56,435 nt of DNA. Source: Planctomycetota bacterium. Its GTDB lineage: Bacteria > Planctomycetota > UBA1135 > UBA2386. The notes under the pieces were generated by a model. The model searched no databases. It was not told the DNA's origin and saw only the letters and a list, made by a program, of their open reading frames with translations. This document shows positions 1-7,246 of this stretch, one piece after another (position 1 is the stretch's first letter; each line of letters opens with the position of its first letter). The DNA is taken from NCBI GenBank assembly GCA_016795295.1, contig JAEUHP010000130.1, positions 1-56,435 of the forward strand, in the 5' to 3' direction. A program made the translations under genes and the position numbers.

Positions 1-497
1 CCACCGACCCGATCGAACAGTTCGCGGCGGTAGAGACTCGCATAGACGAGGCAATTGCCGGCGCAGAGCCGCCGCCGCGTCACCGGCAGCGTCACCAACG
101 GCCGCTGCTCCTGCCCGAACGTCCGCCCGAGCGGCGTGGCAACGTCGCCACCCTGTTCGAGCAGGGCCCCGAGCAGCCGTTCGACGGCGCGCGGGTCGAG
201 CCGATCGTCGGCGTCGAGCGGCAGCACGAACGGACTGCGCGTGGCCCGCACGCCGGTGTTGCGCGCCGCGCCGAGCCCCTGGTTCGGCTGGCGCACCAAG
301 GTGATGCGCCGCGCCGGGAACTCGGCTTGCAGGGCCTCGGCGACCGCGGCCGTGGCGTCGGGACTGCCGTCGTCGACCACCACGATGTGCAGCAGCGGCC
401 AGGTCTGGGCCACCGCGCTGGCCACCGCTTCGCGCAGGAAGTGCGCGTAGCCGTGGCACGGAATCACGATCGCGACTTCGGGCAGCCCAGGGGTCAC
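1..497 (-). CDS. Glycosyltransferase family 2, partial (C-terminus outside window)
   Basis: The gene begins at a GTG (497) and runs off the left edge, so about 165 N-terminal residues are visible. They form a GT-A glycosyltransferase: a first beta strand (VAIVIPCHGYAHFLREAV), the nucleotide-binding VVVDDGSPDAT, the RQPNQGLGAARNTG segment and the metal-binding DADD motif (PLDADDRLDP). Family members transfer an activated sugar to a polysaccharide, lipid or protein acceptor at the cytoplasmic face. The acceptor cannot be predicted. It is divergent from a GT4 gene starting 67 bp away, which suggests a small glycan-related locus extending to the left. An in-frame GTG about 30 bp upstream is an alternative start. 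Confidence 0.85.
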   Translation of the reverse strand, partial: MTPGLPEVAIVIPCHGYAHFLREAVASAVAQTWPLLHIVVVDDGSPDATAAVAEALQAEFPARRITLVRQPNQGLGAARNTGVRATRSPFVLPLDADDRLDPRAVERLLGALLEQGGDVATPLGRTFGQEQRPLVTLPVTRRRLCAGNCLVYASLYRRELFDRVG

Positions 498-564
498 CCG
501 CCTTGGATCGACCGATGGCACCGCCGATCTGGAGCCGCCACCACCCGGCCGGTAGCGTCGCACC

Positions 565-1713
565 ATGGCCCCCGCCCCGGTCCTGTTCTGCAGCCACGTC
601 GCCGAATGGGGCGGCGCCGAGGCAGTGCTGATCGACCTGCTGGGCGAACTCGACCGCAGCCGCTTCGCGCCGCATCTGGCCGGTCCGAGCACAGGCCCCT
701 TGCCCGACCGGGCGCGGGCCCTCGGCGTGCCCGTGCACGATTGGCCGTTCGGTGCGAGCCGGCTGGCCAAGTGGCTCGCCATCCCGAAAGCCACCCGCCG
801 CCTGCGGCAGCTCGCCGGCCAGGTGGGCGCCAGGGTGCTCTACGCCAATTCGGCGATCGCGGGTTACGCCGCCGTGCGCGCCCAGGGTCCGAGCCTGCCG
901 TGCCTGTGGCACCTGCACCTGGTCGCCGAAGCGTGGCTGCTGCGGCGCGGCGTGGCCCGGGCCGCGGGGCTGGTGGCACCGGCGCGCGCGTGCCTCACGC
1001 GGCTGCCGGCGGCCGTCCAGGCGCGCGCCCACGTGGTGCCGAACGGGGTGCCCGAGCGCTGCTTCCGGGCGACCGGCAGCGGCTTGCGGGGAGAGCTCGG
1101 CATGCGCACCGACCCAGGCGCCGAACTGCTGGTGGGCATCCTCGGCCGCCTCGACCCGCAGAAGGGCCACGAAGTGCTGCTGCGGGCCTTGGCGACCCTG
1201 CGCGCGCCGTGGCGGCTCGTGGTGGTCGGCGGCGAAGCGTTCGCCGCGGGCATGCCGCGGGTGCGGGGCTACGCCGAACAGCTGCGCCGGCTGGCCGCCG
1301 AACTGGGCATCGACGGCCGGGTGAGCCTGCTGGGCCACCGCACCGACGTGCCCGAGCTGATGGCACAGCTGGACGTGGTGGTGGTGCCCTCGGTCGGCAC
1401 GGAAGCCGCACCGCGCGCCATCGCCGAGGCGCAGGCGGCCGGGCGCGCCGTGGTCGCCAGCCGGATCGGTGGCGTGCCGGAACTGATCGCGCACGGCAGC
1501 ACCGGCTGGCTGGTCGAGCCGAACCAACCCGCGGCCCTGGCGACGGCACTCCAACAGCTGGCGGAGCAGCCGGAGCAGCGCCAGCGGCTCGGGGCGGCCG
1601 CCCGCGCCTTCGCCGAACGGCACTACCGCATGGCGGCGTTCGCGGCCGGGGTCGAGGCGGCGCTGGCGGCGACCCTGGCCAGCCAGGCGCGGGGCGCTGA
1701 CGGGACGCGATGA
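565..1713 (+). CDS. Glycosyltransferase family 4 (GT-B fold)
   Basis: A 382-residue GT-B glycosyltransferase. The N-terminal half holds the acceptor-domain signature HVAEWGGAEAVL. The C-terminal Rossmann domain has GRLDPQKGHEVLLRAL, a GHRTDVPELMAQLDVVVVPS stretch and the retaining EX7E motif (E-AAPRAIA-E), followed by the usual GGVPELI loop. It would retain anomeric configuration while moving a sugar from a nucleotide donor. Its length is typical of the family. It is divergent from the GT2 gene, so the two may share a promoter region of about 67 bp. Donor and acceptor are unknown. Confidence 0.9.
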   Translation: MAPAPVLFCSHVAEWGGAEAVLIDLLGELDRSRFAPHLAGPSTGPLPDRARALGVPVHDWPFGASRLAKWLAIPKATRRLRQLAGQVGARVLYANSAIAGYAAVRAQGPSLPCLWHLHLVAEAWLLRRGVARAAGLVAPARACLTRLPAAVQARAHVVPNGVPERCFRATGSGLRGELGMRTDPGAELLVGILGRLDPQKGHEVLLRALATLRAPWRLVVVGGEAFAAGMPRVRGYAEQLRRLAAELGIDGRVSLLGHRTDVPELMAQLDVVVVPSVGTEAAPRAIAEAQAAGRAVVASRIGGVPELIAHGSTGWLVEPNQPAALATALQQLAEQPEQRQRLGAAARAFAERHYRMAAFAAGVEAALAATLASQARGADGTR

Positions 1714-1781
1714 GCCTCGGCCGGCCCGCCCAACCGGGGCCGGTGCAGAAGCCAGCGACGGTGCCCACCGGACAGTGCGAA

Positions 1782-1842
1782 CGGACAGGGCGACCGGACA
1801 GGGCGACCGGTCAGCCCTGAGCCACCAGTCAGCCCTGAGCCA
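1782..1842. repeat. Two short tandem duplications at the 3' end of the XRE gene
   Basis: A 13-bp unit (cggacagggcgac) occurs twice back to back at 1782-1807. A 15-bp unit (gtcagccctgagcca) occurs at 1810-1824 and 1828-1842 with an 18-bp period. The second unit carries the last codons and stop of the XRE gene, so the tail A-Q-G-stop is duplicated in frame just beyond the real stop. This lies between convergent genes and looks like replication slippage. Confidence 0.8.
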
Positions 1843-2389
1843 TTTGGGCCAGGGCGGACTTGGCGATGCTCTTGTCGGCAGGCTTGCCGCGCGGCTTGCG
1901 CTGGCCGAGCAGTTCGCGGCTGAGCGACTCCTCGAGCTCCTGGTCGCGCTGCCGACCGGCCTGGCCGAGCCCCGCTTCGAGTTCACGGGCCGCCGCGGCG
2001 GAAGTGCACACCAGGCGCTGGGCCTGAGCCGCAGCGTCGTAGTGACGAGCGCCGGGCTGCACGGCCACCAAGCGGGCCCCGTCGTGGGCGGTCACCAGGG
2101 CGCCGTCACCGACTTCGAGCCAGCTGCCGCGAGCGACCACGTTGTCGCGCTCGCTCCAGCGATCCCGGCTCTGCGGGTCGATCGGCCGCTCGTCGTCGAG
2201 CAGGTAGGTCGGGGTCACATCGTAGTGCTTGCACAGGGCGAGCAGCATCGGCAAGGTCGGCTGGGAGCGGCCCTGTTCGAGATGCGACATGGTCGCGGGG
2301 CGAACCCCCAGGACCTTGGCCGTGAGGCCCTGGGCCTCGCGCTTCAGACGGGTGCGAAGGTAGAAGAGCTTGAGATGCAGGCGCCGCAT
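1829..2389 (-). CDS. XRE-family transcriptional regulator
   Basis: A 186-residue protein with an HTH_3 domain at about residues 10-66: RTRLKREAQGLTAKVLGV leads into the recognition helix region ATMSHLEQGRSQPTLPML, then the family's LCKHYDVTPTYLL. I chose the ATG at 2389 (MRRLHLKLFYLRTRL) because upstream residues are arginine/serine-rich and non-homologous in look. The remaining about 120 residues are alanine-rich and I see no known ligand domain. It should bind DNA as a dimer; targets are unknown. A pair of inverted repeats upstream could serve autoregulation. It is convergent with the GT4 gene and divergent from rsmJ. Confidence 0.8.
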   Translation of the reverse strand: MRRLHLKLFYLRTRLKREAQGLTAKVLGVRPATMSHLEQGRSQPTLPMLLALCKHYDVTPTYLLDDERPIDPQSRDRWSERDNVVARGSWLEVGDGALVTAHDGARLVAVQPGARHYDAAAQAQRLVCTSAAAARELEAGLGQAGRQRDQELEESLSRELLGQRKPRGKPADKSIAKSALAQMAQG

Positions 2390-2428
2390 GGGAGAGGAAC
2401 GGGAAGGGGAGTAGGCGAGACCGCTCCG

Positions 2429-2506
2429 GGGGACTCCGTTTGCGATCTGCGAAAGTCTAGCACTTCCAGCAGAAAGCGGCGTTCTGTGCAGAGAACCAGA
2501 GTCCCC
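2429..2506. promoter_or_regulatory. Inverted repeat pair in the XRE-rsmJ divergent region
   Basis: GGGGACTC at 2429-2436 and its exact complement GAGTCCCC at 2499-2506 flank about 62 bp in the divergent intergenic region. It could be a two-site operator for the adjacent XRE regulator. The repeats are short and may be chance. Confidence 0.25.
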
Positions 2507-2597
2507 GGCTGAAACTGGGGAACCGACGAGACGTTGGCAAGGGTGGCAGGCTCGGGGCATGCTGACGGGGCGCTGCGAGGGCGCCCTGCCGAGCCAC

Positions 2598-3371
2598 ATG
2601 ACACCTAGCTGGATACCGCCGGAAGTAACTCTCTACGGCCGCGGGCGTGGCGAGGATCTGCGGAATGCAGCAGAACTCGGGATCGCGGTCGCCGCAGCAC
2701 GCAACGTGACCGAGTGGCAACTCGTGGCCGGCCCCATGGGGATCGAACTGCACGCGCCAACGGCTCTGGGCGGCCTGTCGGTGGCACTCAATGCGGCGCA
2801 AGGTCCCTTGGCAAGGCGGCTTCGCGGTGCGCGCCGCGAAGACCCACTGGCGCGCGCCGTTGGACTGCAGCGTCAGGGGCCCCCGCCGCGGGTGTTGGAC
2901 GCCTGCGCGGGCCTGTGCCGAGACGCCATGGTGCTTGCCGAATTGGGATGTTCGGTCCTGGCCCTCGAACGCATCCCAGCCCTGGTGCTGCTGGCGCGCA
3001 GCGCCGCCCTCGGCCTGCGCAGCCGGGATCGACTGCGCATCGAGTGCGCGGCCGCCGAGCCCTGGCTGGCGAAACTGCCGGCCGACCAGGCCCCGGCGGT
3101 GGTCTACCTCGACCCGATGTTCGAGGAAGGAGGCGACGCCGCCGTGAAGAAGGACCTGCAGGTGCTGCGCCTGCTCGCGGGACCACCGGACGACCCGGCG
3201 GCCCTGTTCGCGGCCGCGCGGGCGGTGGCGCGAGAGCGGGTGGTGGTGAAGCGGCATGGCCGCCTGCCGCCGCTGGCCGAGGGGGTGTCGTTCGTGGTGC
3301 CCGGCGAACGGGTGCGCTTCGACGTGTACCTGAACCCGGTCAGCGCTGGCCCAGCCACGCCACCGCCGTGA
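2598..3371 (+). CDS. rsmJ: 16S rRNA (guanine-N2-)-methyltransferase RsmJ
   Basis: RsmJ methylates G1516 of 16S rRNA using S-adenosylmethionine. The 257-residue product carries the family's SAM-binding VLDACAGLCRDAMVLAELG (E. coli has VVDATAGLGRDAFVLA at this place), the highly characteristic VVYLDPMF motif, and the KKDLQVLRLL and ARERVVVKRHG segments. I chose the ATG at 2598 because the family's first strand aligns just after it; an in-frame ATG at 2559 would add 13 residues. Its last 32 bases overlap, antiparallel, the end of prmA. Confidence 0.88.
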   Translation: MTPSWIPPEVTLYGRGRGEDLRNAAELGIAVAAARNVTEWQLVAGPMGIELHAPTALGGLSVALNAAQGPLARRLRGARREDPLARAVGLQRQGPPPRVLDACAGLCRDAMVLAELGCSVLALERIPALVLLARSAALGLRSRDRLRIECAAAEPWLAKLPADQAPAVVYLDPMFEEGGDAAVKKDLQVLRLLAGPPDDPAALFAAARAVARERVVVKRHGRLPPLAEGVSFVVPGERVRFDVYLNPVSAGPATPPP

Positions 3372-4113
3372 ACGGCGCGCGCTCGAACGTGCGGTCCGGC
3401 GGGCTCGGCAGGCGCGCCAGCAGCGGCGCCACTTCGTGGTTGCGCAGGCCCGACAGCACCAAGGCGCTGCGCCTGGTCCACAGCGCCAGCAGGCCGGGCA
3501 GGGCCGCGTGCTGTTCGGCGGCGGTCAAGTTGGCCACCACCAGGTCGGCGGGAGCCAACACTTCGGGGCCACCGCGGCGCACCACGGCGGTGGGCAGCAG
3601 TTCCTGCGCAGCGGCCACCGCCTCGGCCTCGATGTCGCAAGCCTGCACGGCAGGGCAGCCGCGCTGCACGGCGTAGAGCGCCAGGATGCCCGAGCCGGTG
3701 CCGACGTCGGCGCAGCTGGCCGGCGCGTCCCAGACCGCGTGCAAACAGCACAGCGCCGCCTGGGTCGATGCGTGCTCGCCACTGCCGAACGCGTTGCCGC
3801 GCGGCACCACCAGTTCGATCCCGTTGAAGCCTGCGGGGCGCTCGACCCACGGCGGCCGCACCAACAGATCGTTGGCCACCAGGATCGCCGCGTCGTGTTC
3901 GAGGCCGGTCACCGCAGCGGCCGTCGGATCGTGCGGCAGTTCTTCGACCTGCAACCCGGCGAACGGCGGCCGCGGCAGAGCATCGCGCAACCACACCAGG
4001 ATGGCCTCGTCCTGCTCGAGCACGCCCTCGAGCTCGCAGTGCACGTGCAGCCAATCGAGCGCGGCCTCGCGGTCGGCGCCGCGCAGGGCGAACACGCGCA
4101 GCAAGGCACTCAC
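3340..4113 (-). CDS. prmA: Ribosomal protein L11 methyltransferase-like (PrmA)
   Basis: A 257-residue SAM-dependent methyltransferase. The PrmA hallmarks are all visible: PRGNAFGSGEHASTQAAL before the SAM loop, DVGTGSGILALYAVQRG, CDIEAEAV, and the catalytic-loop VVANLTAAEQ in place of the usual NIL. PrmA trimethylates L11 on assembling ribosomes. The start is a GTG at 4113 whose last bases form a GTGA overlap with the stop of the preceding coaC-like gene, which argues strongly for this start and for translational coupling. It is the last gene of the long minus-strand operon and converges on rsmJ with a 32-bp overlap. Confidence 0.85.
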   Translation of the reverse strand: MSALLRVFALRGADREAALDWLHVHCELEGVLEQDEAILVWLRDALPRPPFAGLQVEELPHDPTAAAVTGLEHDAAILVANDLLVRPPWVERPAGFNGIELVVPRGNAFGSGEHASTQAALCCLHAVWDAPASCADVGTGSGILALYAVQRGCPAVQACDIEAEAVAAAQELLPTAVVRRGGPEVLAPADLVVANLTAAEQHAALPGLLALWTRRSALVLSGLRNHEVAPLLARLPSPPDRTFERAPFTAVAWLGQR

Positions 4114-4655
4114 CGGTGCGCCCCGGCCAACGCCACGGCGCGGGCGGCGATCGCCTCGGGCTCGACCATGCGGCCGATCGCGTCGTAGCCCTCGGCGAGG
4201 TGGCCGGTGACCGGGCCGAGCAGTTCGACGCCGCGCTGGCGCAACGCGGCCACGTTCTGCTGCACCGCGGGGGCCAGCCACATGGCGTCGTTCATCGCCG
4301 GGCACACCAGCAGCGGGCAGCGGCAGGTGAGCGCCAGCAGCGCCACCGGATCGGCCGCGGCGCCGAGCGCGAGCCGCGCCAGCAGGTCGGCGGTGGCCGG
4401 CGCGACCACATAGACCTGCGCCCAGCGCGCCGCAGCGATGTGCGGCGGACTGCCATCGGCGTCGATCTGTGTCGACGACAGGATCACCGGGCGACCGGTG
4501 AGACCGGCGAAGGTCACCGAACCGACGAAGTCGAGAGCCTGCGCGGTCATCGCCACCCGCACTTCGTGGCCCTGCTGCACCAGGCGGCTGGCCAGGTAGG
4601 CGAGTTTGTAGGCGGCGATGCCGCCGCCGATGCCGAGCAGGATGCGCGCGGTCAT
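4110..4655 (-). CDS. Phosphopantothenoylcysteine decarboxylase-like flavoprotein (CoaC domain only)
   Basis: A 181-residue HFCD-type flavoprotein. It matches the N-terminal half of CoaBC: the FMN-binding GIGGGIAAYKLAYLASRLVQ, the catalytic-His region SPPHIAAARWAQ, VVAPATADLLARLALG, and the PAMNDAMW motif. CoaC decarboxylates 4'-phosphopantothenoylcysteine in coenzyme A synthesis. Two oddities stand out. The CoaB ligase half, fused in most bacteria, is absent here. The substrate-loop cysteine (LACG in E. coli-type enzymes) is replaced: here the sequence reads HLAEGYDAIGRM. That cysteine is needed to reduce the enethiolate intermediate, so activity is uncertain. Both ends overlap neighbours by 4 bp (ATGA with gmk, GTGA with prmA). 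The gmk-coaBC adjacency is common and supports the call. Confidence 0.78.
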   Translation of the reverse strand: MTARILLGIGGGIAAYKLAYLASRLVQQGHEVRVAMTAQALDFVGSVTFAGLTGRPVILSSTQIDADGSPPHIAAARWAQVYVVAPATADLLARLALGAAADPVALLALTCRCPLLVCPAMNDAMWLAPAVQQNVAALRQRGVELLGPVTGHLAEGYDAIGRMVEPEAIAARAVALAGAHR

Positions 4656-5227
4656 GGCCAGATCAGCGCTTCGACGGAGCGGATGGTCTCGGCGAGGTCG
4701 CGGTTCTCGACGGTGATGTCGTACATCGGCACGCCGGCGACGATCTCGCGCGCGGCGGCCAGTTCGTCTTCGGCGATGCGCAGCCGCTGGCTGATCTCGG
4801 TCTGGTCGTTGCTGCCGCGCTTCTCCAGGCGGCTGCGCAGCTCCGCCAAGCTCGGCGGCGCGATGAACACGTAGAGCCCCGGGATGCCGCGTTCGCGCAG
4901 TTGCCGGGTGCCCTTGACCTCGATCTCGAGCAGGAACGTCTTGCCGCGGGCCAGCGCTTGGTCCATCGGCCAGCGCGGGGTGCCATACAGGTTGCCGTTG
5001 TAGCTGGCCCACTCCAGGAACTGGTTCTCGGCGACCCGCCGCTGGAAGTCGTCGCGCGACAGGAAGTGGTAGTCGACGCCATCGCGTTCGCCATGGCGCA
5101 TCGCACGCGTGGTCGCCGACACCGAGAACTCGACGTCGGGCCGCTGCTTCAGTGCCCGGCAGACCGAGGTCTTGCCAGAACCCGACGGGCCGGAGACGAC
5201 GACCAAGCGACCGGGAGAGGCACTCAT
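4652..5227 (-). CDS. gmk: Guanylate kinase
   Basis: A 191-residue guanylate kinase, converting GMP to GDP with ATP. The P-loop GPSGSGKTSVCRAL is at residues 13-26, followed by the GMP-binding SATTRAMRHGERDGVDYHFLS, EWASYNGNLYGTP and EIEVKGTRQL segments, the latter in place of the usual DIDWQGARQ, and the lid residues RLEKRGSNDQTEISQRL. Length is typical. The start codon forms an ATGA overlap with the yicC stop and the stop forms an ATGA overlap with the coaC-like gene, an arrangement (yicC-gmk-coaBC) frequent in bacteria. Confidence 0.96.
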   Translation of the reverse strand: MSASPGRLVVVSGPSGSGKTSVCRALKQRPDVEFSVSATTRAMRHGERDGVDYHFLSRDDFQRRVAENQFLEWASYNGNLYGTPRWPMDQALARGKTFLLEIEVKGTRQLRERGIPGLYVFIAPPSLAELRSRLEKRGSNDQTEISQRLRIAEDELAAAREIVAGVPMYDITVENRDLAETIRSVEALIWP

Positions 5228-6102
5228 TGCAGGTTGGCGAGTTGTTCCTTGATGCGTTCGAGCGCCGACTTCATCGCCACCACGGTGTGGGCGAGCGCGG
5301 TGTCGGGCGACTTGGCCCCGAGCGTGTTGGTCTCGCGCAGCAGTTCCTGGAGCAGGAACTCGAGGCGCCGGCCGACTTCGCCGCCGGCCGACAGCACGGC
5401 CCGGAACTCGGCCAGGTGGGCACGCAGCCGCTGCAGCTCTTCGGCGGTGTCGACGCGATCGGCGTAGATCGCCACTTCACGCACCAGATCGACGGCGGGC
5501 ACCGGCCCTGGCGCGTGCGCCGCGACGAACTCCTGCACTCGCTGGAGCAAGCGCTCGCGGTAGGCGGTGACCAACGCCGGAGCGCGGGTGGCGGCATGGT
5601 CGGCGAGTGCGGCGAACTCGTCCAAGCCCGTGGTCACGGCCGACAAGGTGGCGCGACCGTCGGCAGTGCGATGCTGGACCAACTGGTCCAGCGCCTGCTG
5701 CAGCAGCCGCGCACACCGCTCGGGCAGTGGCTGGCTGGTCTGGGGCTCACCACGGCCCCCGCTCGCGGCGGCGGCCAGCACATCGGCCAGGGTTGGCTGT
5801 GGCAGGCCGAGCTCGGCCGCCAGGGCGCGCAGCTGCGCCGCGGTGGCGGCAAAGCGCGTGCGATCCAGAGTGGTGGCACCGGGTCCGACCAGTTCGGCGG
5901 CGACCGAGACGGTGCCACGAGCCAGGCGTGCGCGCACCGCCTCTTCGATCGCCGCCTCGAACGGCTGGCAGGCCGTGGGCAGCCGCAGGCGGACCGCCAG
6001 GCCGCGGCCGTTCACGCTGCGCACTTCGAAGCGCAGTTCCCCGAGTTCGGTGGCACCGGCCGCCGTTCCGACGCCGGTCATGCTGTGCACGATGCTGGCC
6101 AC
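5224..6102 (-). CDS. yicC: YicC family endoribonuclease/stress protein
   Basis: A 292-residue YicC protein, linked in other bacteria to endoribonuclease activity and small-RNA turnover. Visible hallmarks are the N-terminal SMTGVGTA, the EVRSVNGRGL segment and the C-terminal block with VREVAIYADRVDTAEELQRL, then GRRLEFLLQELLRETNTLG-KS. The last is the most diagnostic. It lies directly upstream of gmk with a 4-bp overlap, as in many phyla. The start is the ATG at 6102; a second ATG at codon 8 (MTGVG) is nearer the usual N-terminus. Confidence 0.92.
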   Translation of the reverse strand: MASIVHSMTGVGTAAGATELGELRFEVRSVNGRGLAVRLRLPTACQPFEAAIEEAVRARLARGTVSVAAELVGPGATTLDRTRFAATAAQLRALAAELGLPQPTLADVLAAAASGGRGEPQTSQPLPERCARLLQQALDQLVQHRTADGRATLSAVTTGLDEFAALADHAATRAPALVTAYRERLLQRVQEFVAAHAPGPVPAVDLVREVAIYADRVDTAEELQRLRAHLAEFRAVLSAGGEVGRRLEFLLQELLRETNTLGAKSPDTALAHTVVAMKSALERIKEQLANLQ

Positions 6103-6148
6103 GGCGGTGGGGCCGCGGGGCCGGCGCCGCGCGCCGGCCGCGGCGCGC

Positions 6149-6382
6149 TCAGGCGACGTTCCAGGTGGCGTTGATCAGGATCGCCGCCCCGCAGAACACT
6201 GCCGCGCACAGGAAGGTGAAGCGGTTCACGCCGCCGCTCTTCACACCGAAGGTCTCCGCACCGACACCGCCGAACGCTTCGGCGAGGCCGCCGCCCTTCG
6301 ATTCTTGCAGCAGCACGACGATCGTCAGCAACACCGACGAAGCGAAGAACAGGATCCAACCGAGATAATGCAGAAACACCAT
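6149..6382 (-). CDS. secG: Preprotein translocase subunit SecG
   Basis: A 77-residue SecG, the small accessory subunit of the SecYEG channel. It has two membrane helices (about residues 5-25 and 55-74) linked by the conserved cytoplasmic loop VLLQESKGGGLAEAFGGVG followed by AETFGVKSG. The position downstream of tpiA is the classical tpiA-secG order. Gaps are 87 bp to tpiA and 46 bp to yicC, the only two clear gaps in this long operon, so an internal promoter is possible here. Confidence 0.95.
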   Translation of the reverse strand: MVFLHYLGWILFFASSVLLTIVVLLQESKGGGLAEAFGGVGAETFGVKSGGVNRFTFLCAAVFCGAAILINATWNVA

Positions 6383-6469
6383 GACGAGAGGGGGCCGCGT
6401 TCGGCCAGTGAGAGTGGAAACCGGTGGGAGTAAAAGCCGGAAATCGGGATGAGAGTGGGTCGGGCCGGA

Positions 6470-7246
6470 TCAGGCCGGCGCACGGTCGTATTCGACGATC
6501 GGCAAGAACGTCTCGGCCTGCAGGCTGGCGCCGCCGACCAGAAGACCGTCGACGTGCTCGACGGCCATCAGATCCTTGGCGTTGTCGGGCTTGACGCTGC
6601 CGCCGTAGAGCACCCGCACCAGGTTGGCCGCGGGCTCGCCGACGCGCACGGCCAGCCACTTGCGGATCATCTTGTGGGTCGCGCCCACCTGCTCGGTGGT
6701 CGCGGTCTCGCCGGTGCCGATCGCCCAGACCGGCTCGTAGGCGATGGTCAGACGATGGCAGTCCTCGACCTTGACCTTCTCGAAGCCGGACTCGAGCTGG
6801 CGCTTCAGCACCCGCTCGGTGCGGTTGCCTTTGCGCTCGTCGAGCGTCTCGCCGATGCAGTAGATCGGCAGCAGGTCGCAGTCGAGCGCTGCGCGCACCT
6901 TGCGACCCATCCAGTCGTCGGGTTCGTGGAACACATGGCGACGTTCACTGTGGCCGATCAGGACCCGATCGGCGCCGACTTCGCGCAGCATGCGCGGCGC
7001 GACTTCGCCGGTGAACGCGCCGTTGGCCTCGAACCAGAGGTTCTGGCCGCCGATGCCCAGCGGGGAGCCTTGCGCCACTGCAGAGACATCGGCCAAGTAG
7101 ATGGCCGGCACGAAGAACGCAACCTCGCGGTCGCCGCCGTCACCGAGCCGCCCCTTGACCGTCTTGATCAAGTCGAGCGACCGAGCGCGGTCGAGATTCA
7201 TCTTCCAGTTGCCGGCGATGTACGGTTTGCGAGCGCGATTCGTCAC
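6470..7246 (-). CDS. tpiA: Triosephosphate isomerase
   Basis: A 258-residue TIM barrel that interconverts dihydroxyacetone phosphate and glyceraldehyde 3-phosphate. Catalytic residues are visible: Asn and Lys in AGNWKMN near residue 12, His in LIGHSERR, Glu in AYEPVWAIGTG and the phosphate-binding YGGSVKPDN. The GTG start at 7246 places AGNWKMN at the usual distance and overlaps the aroF stop as GTGA, so it is preferred over the internal ATG (M of NWKMN), which would remove the catalytic lysine. Confidence 0.97.
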   Translation of the reverse strand: MTNRARKPYIAGNWKMNLDRARSLDLIKTVKGRLGDGGDREVAFFVPAIYLADVSAVAQGSPLGIGGQNLWFEANGAFTGEVAPRMLREVGADRVLIGHSERRHVFHEPDDWMGRKVRAALDCDLLPIYCIGETLDERKGNRTERVLKRQLESGFEKVKVEDCHRLTIAYEPVWAIGTGETATTEQVGATHKMIRKWLAVRVGEPAANLVRVLYGGSVKPDNAKDLMAVEHVDGLLVGGASLQAETFLPIVEYDRAPA

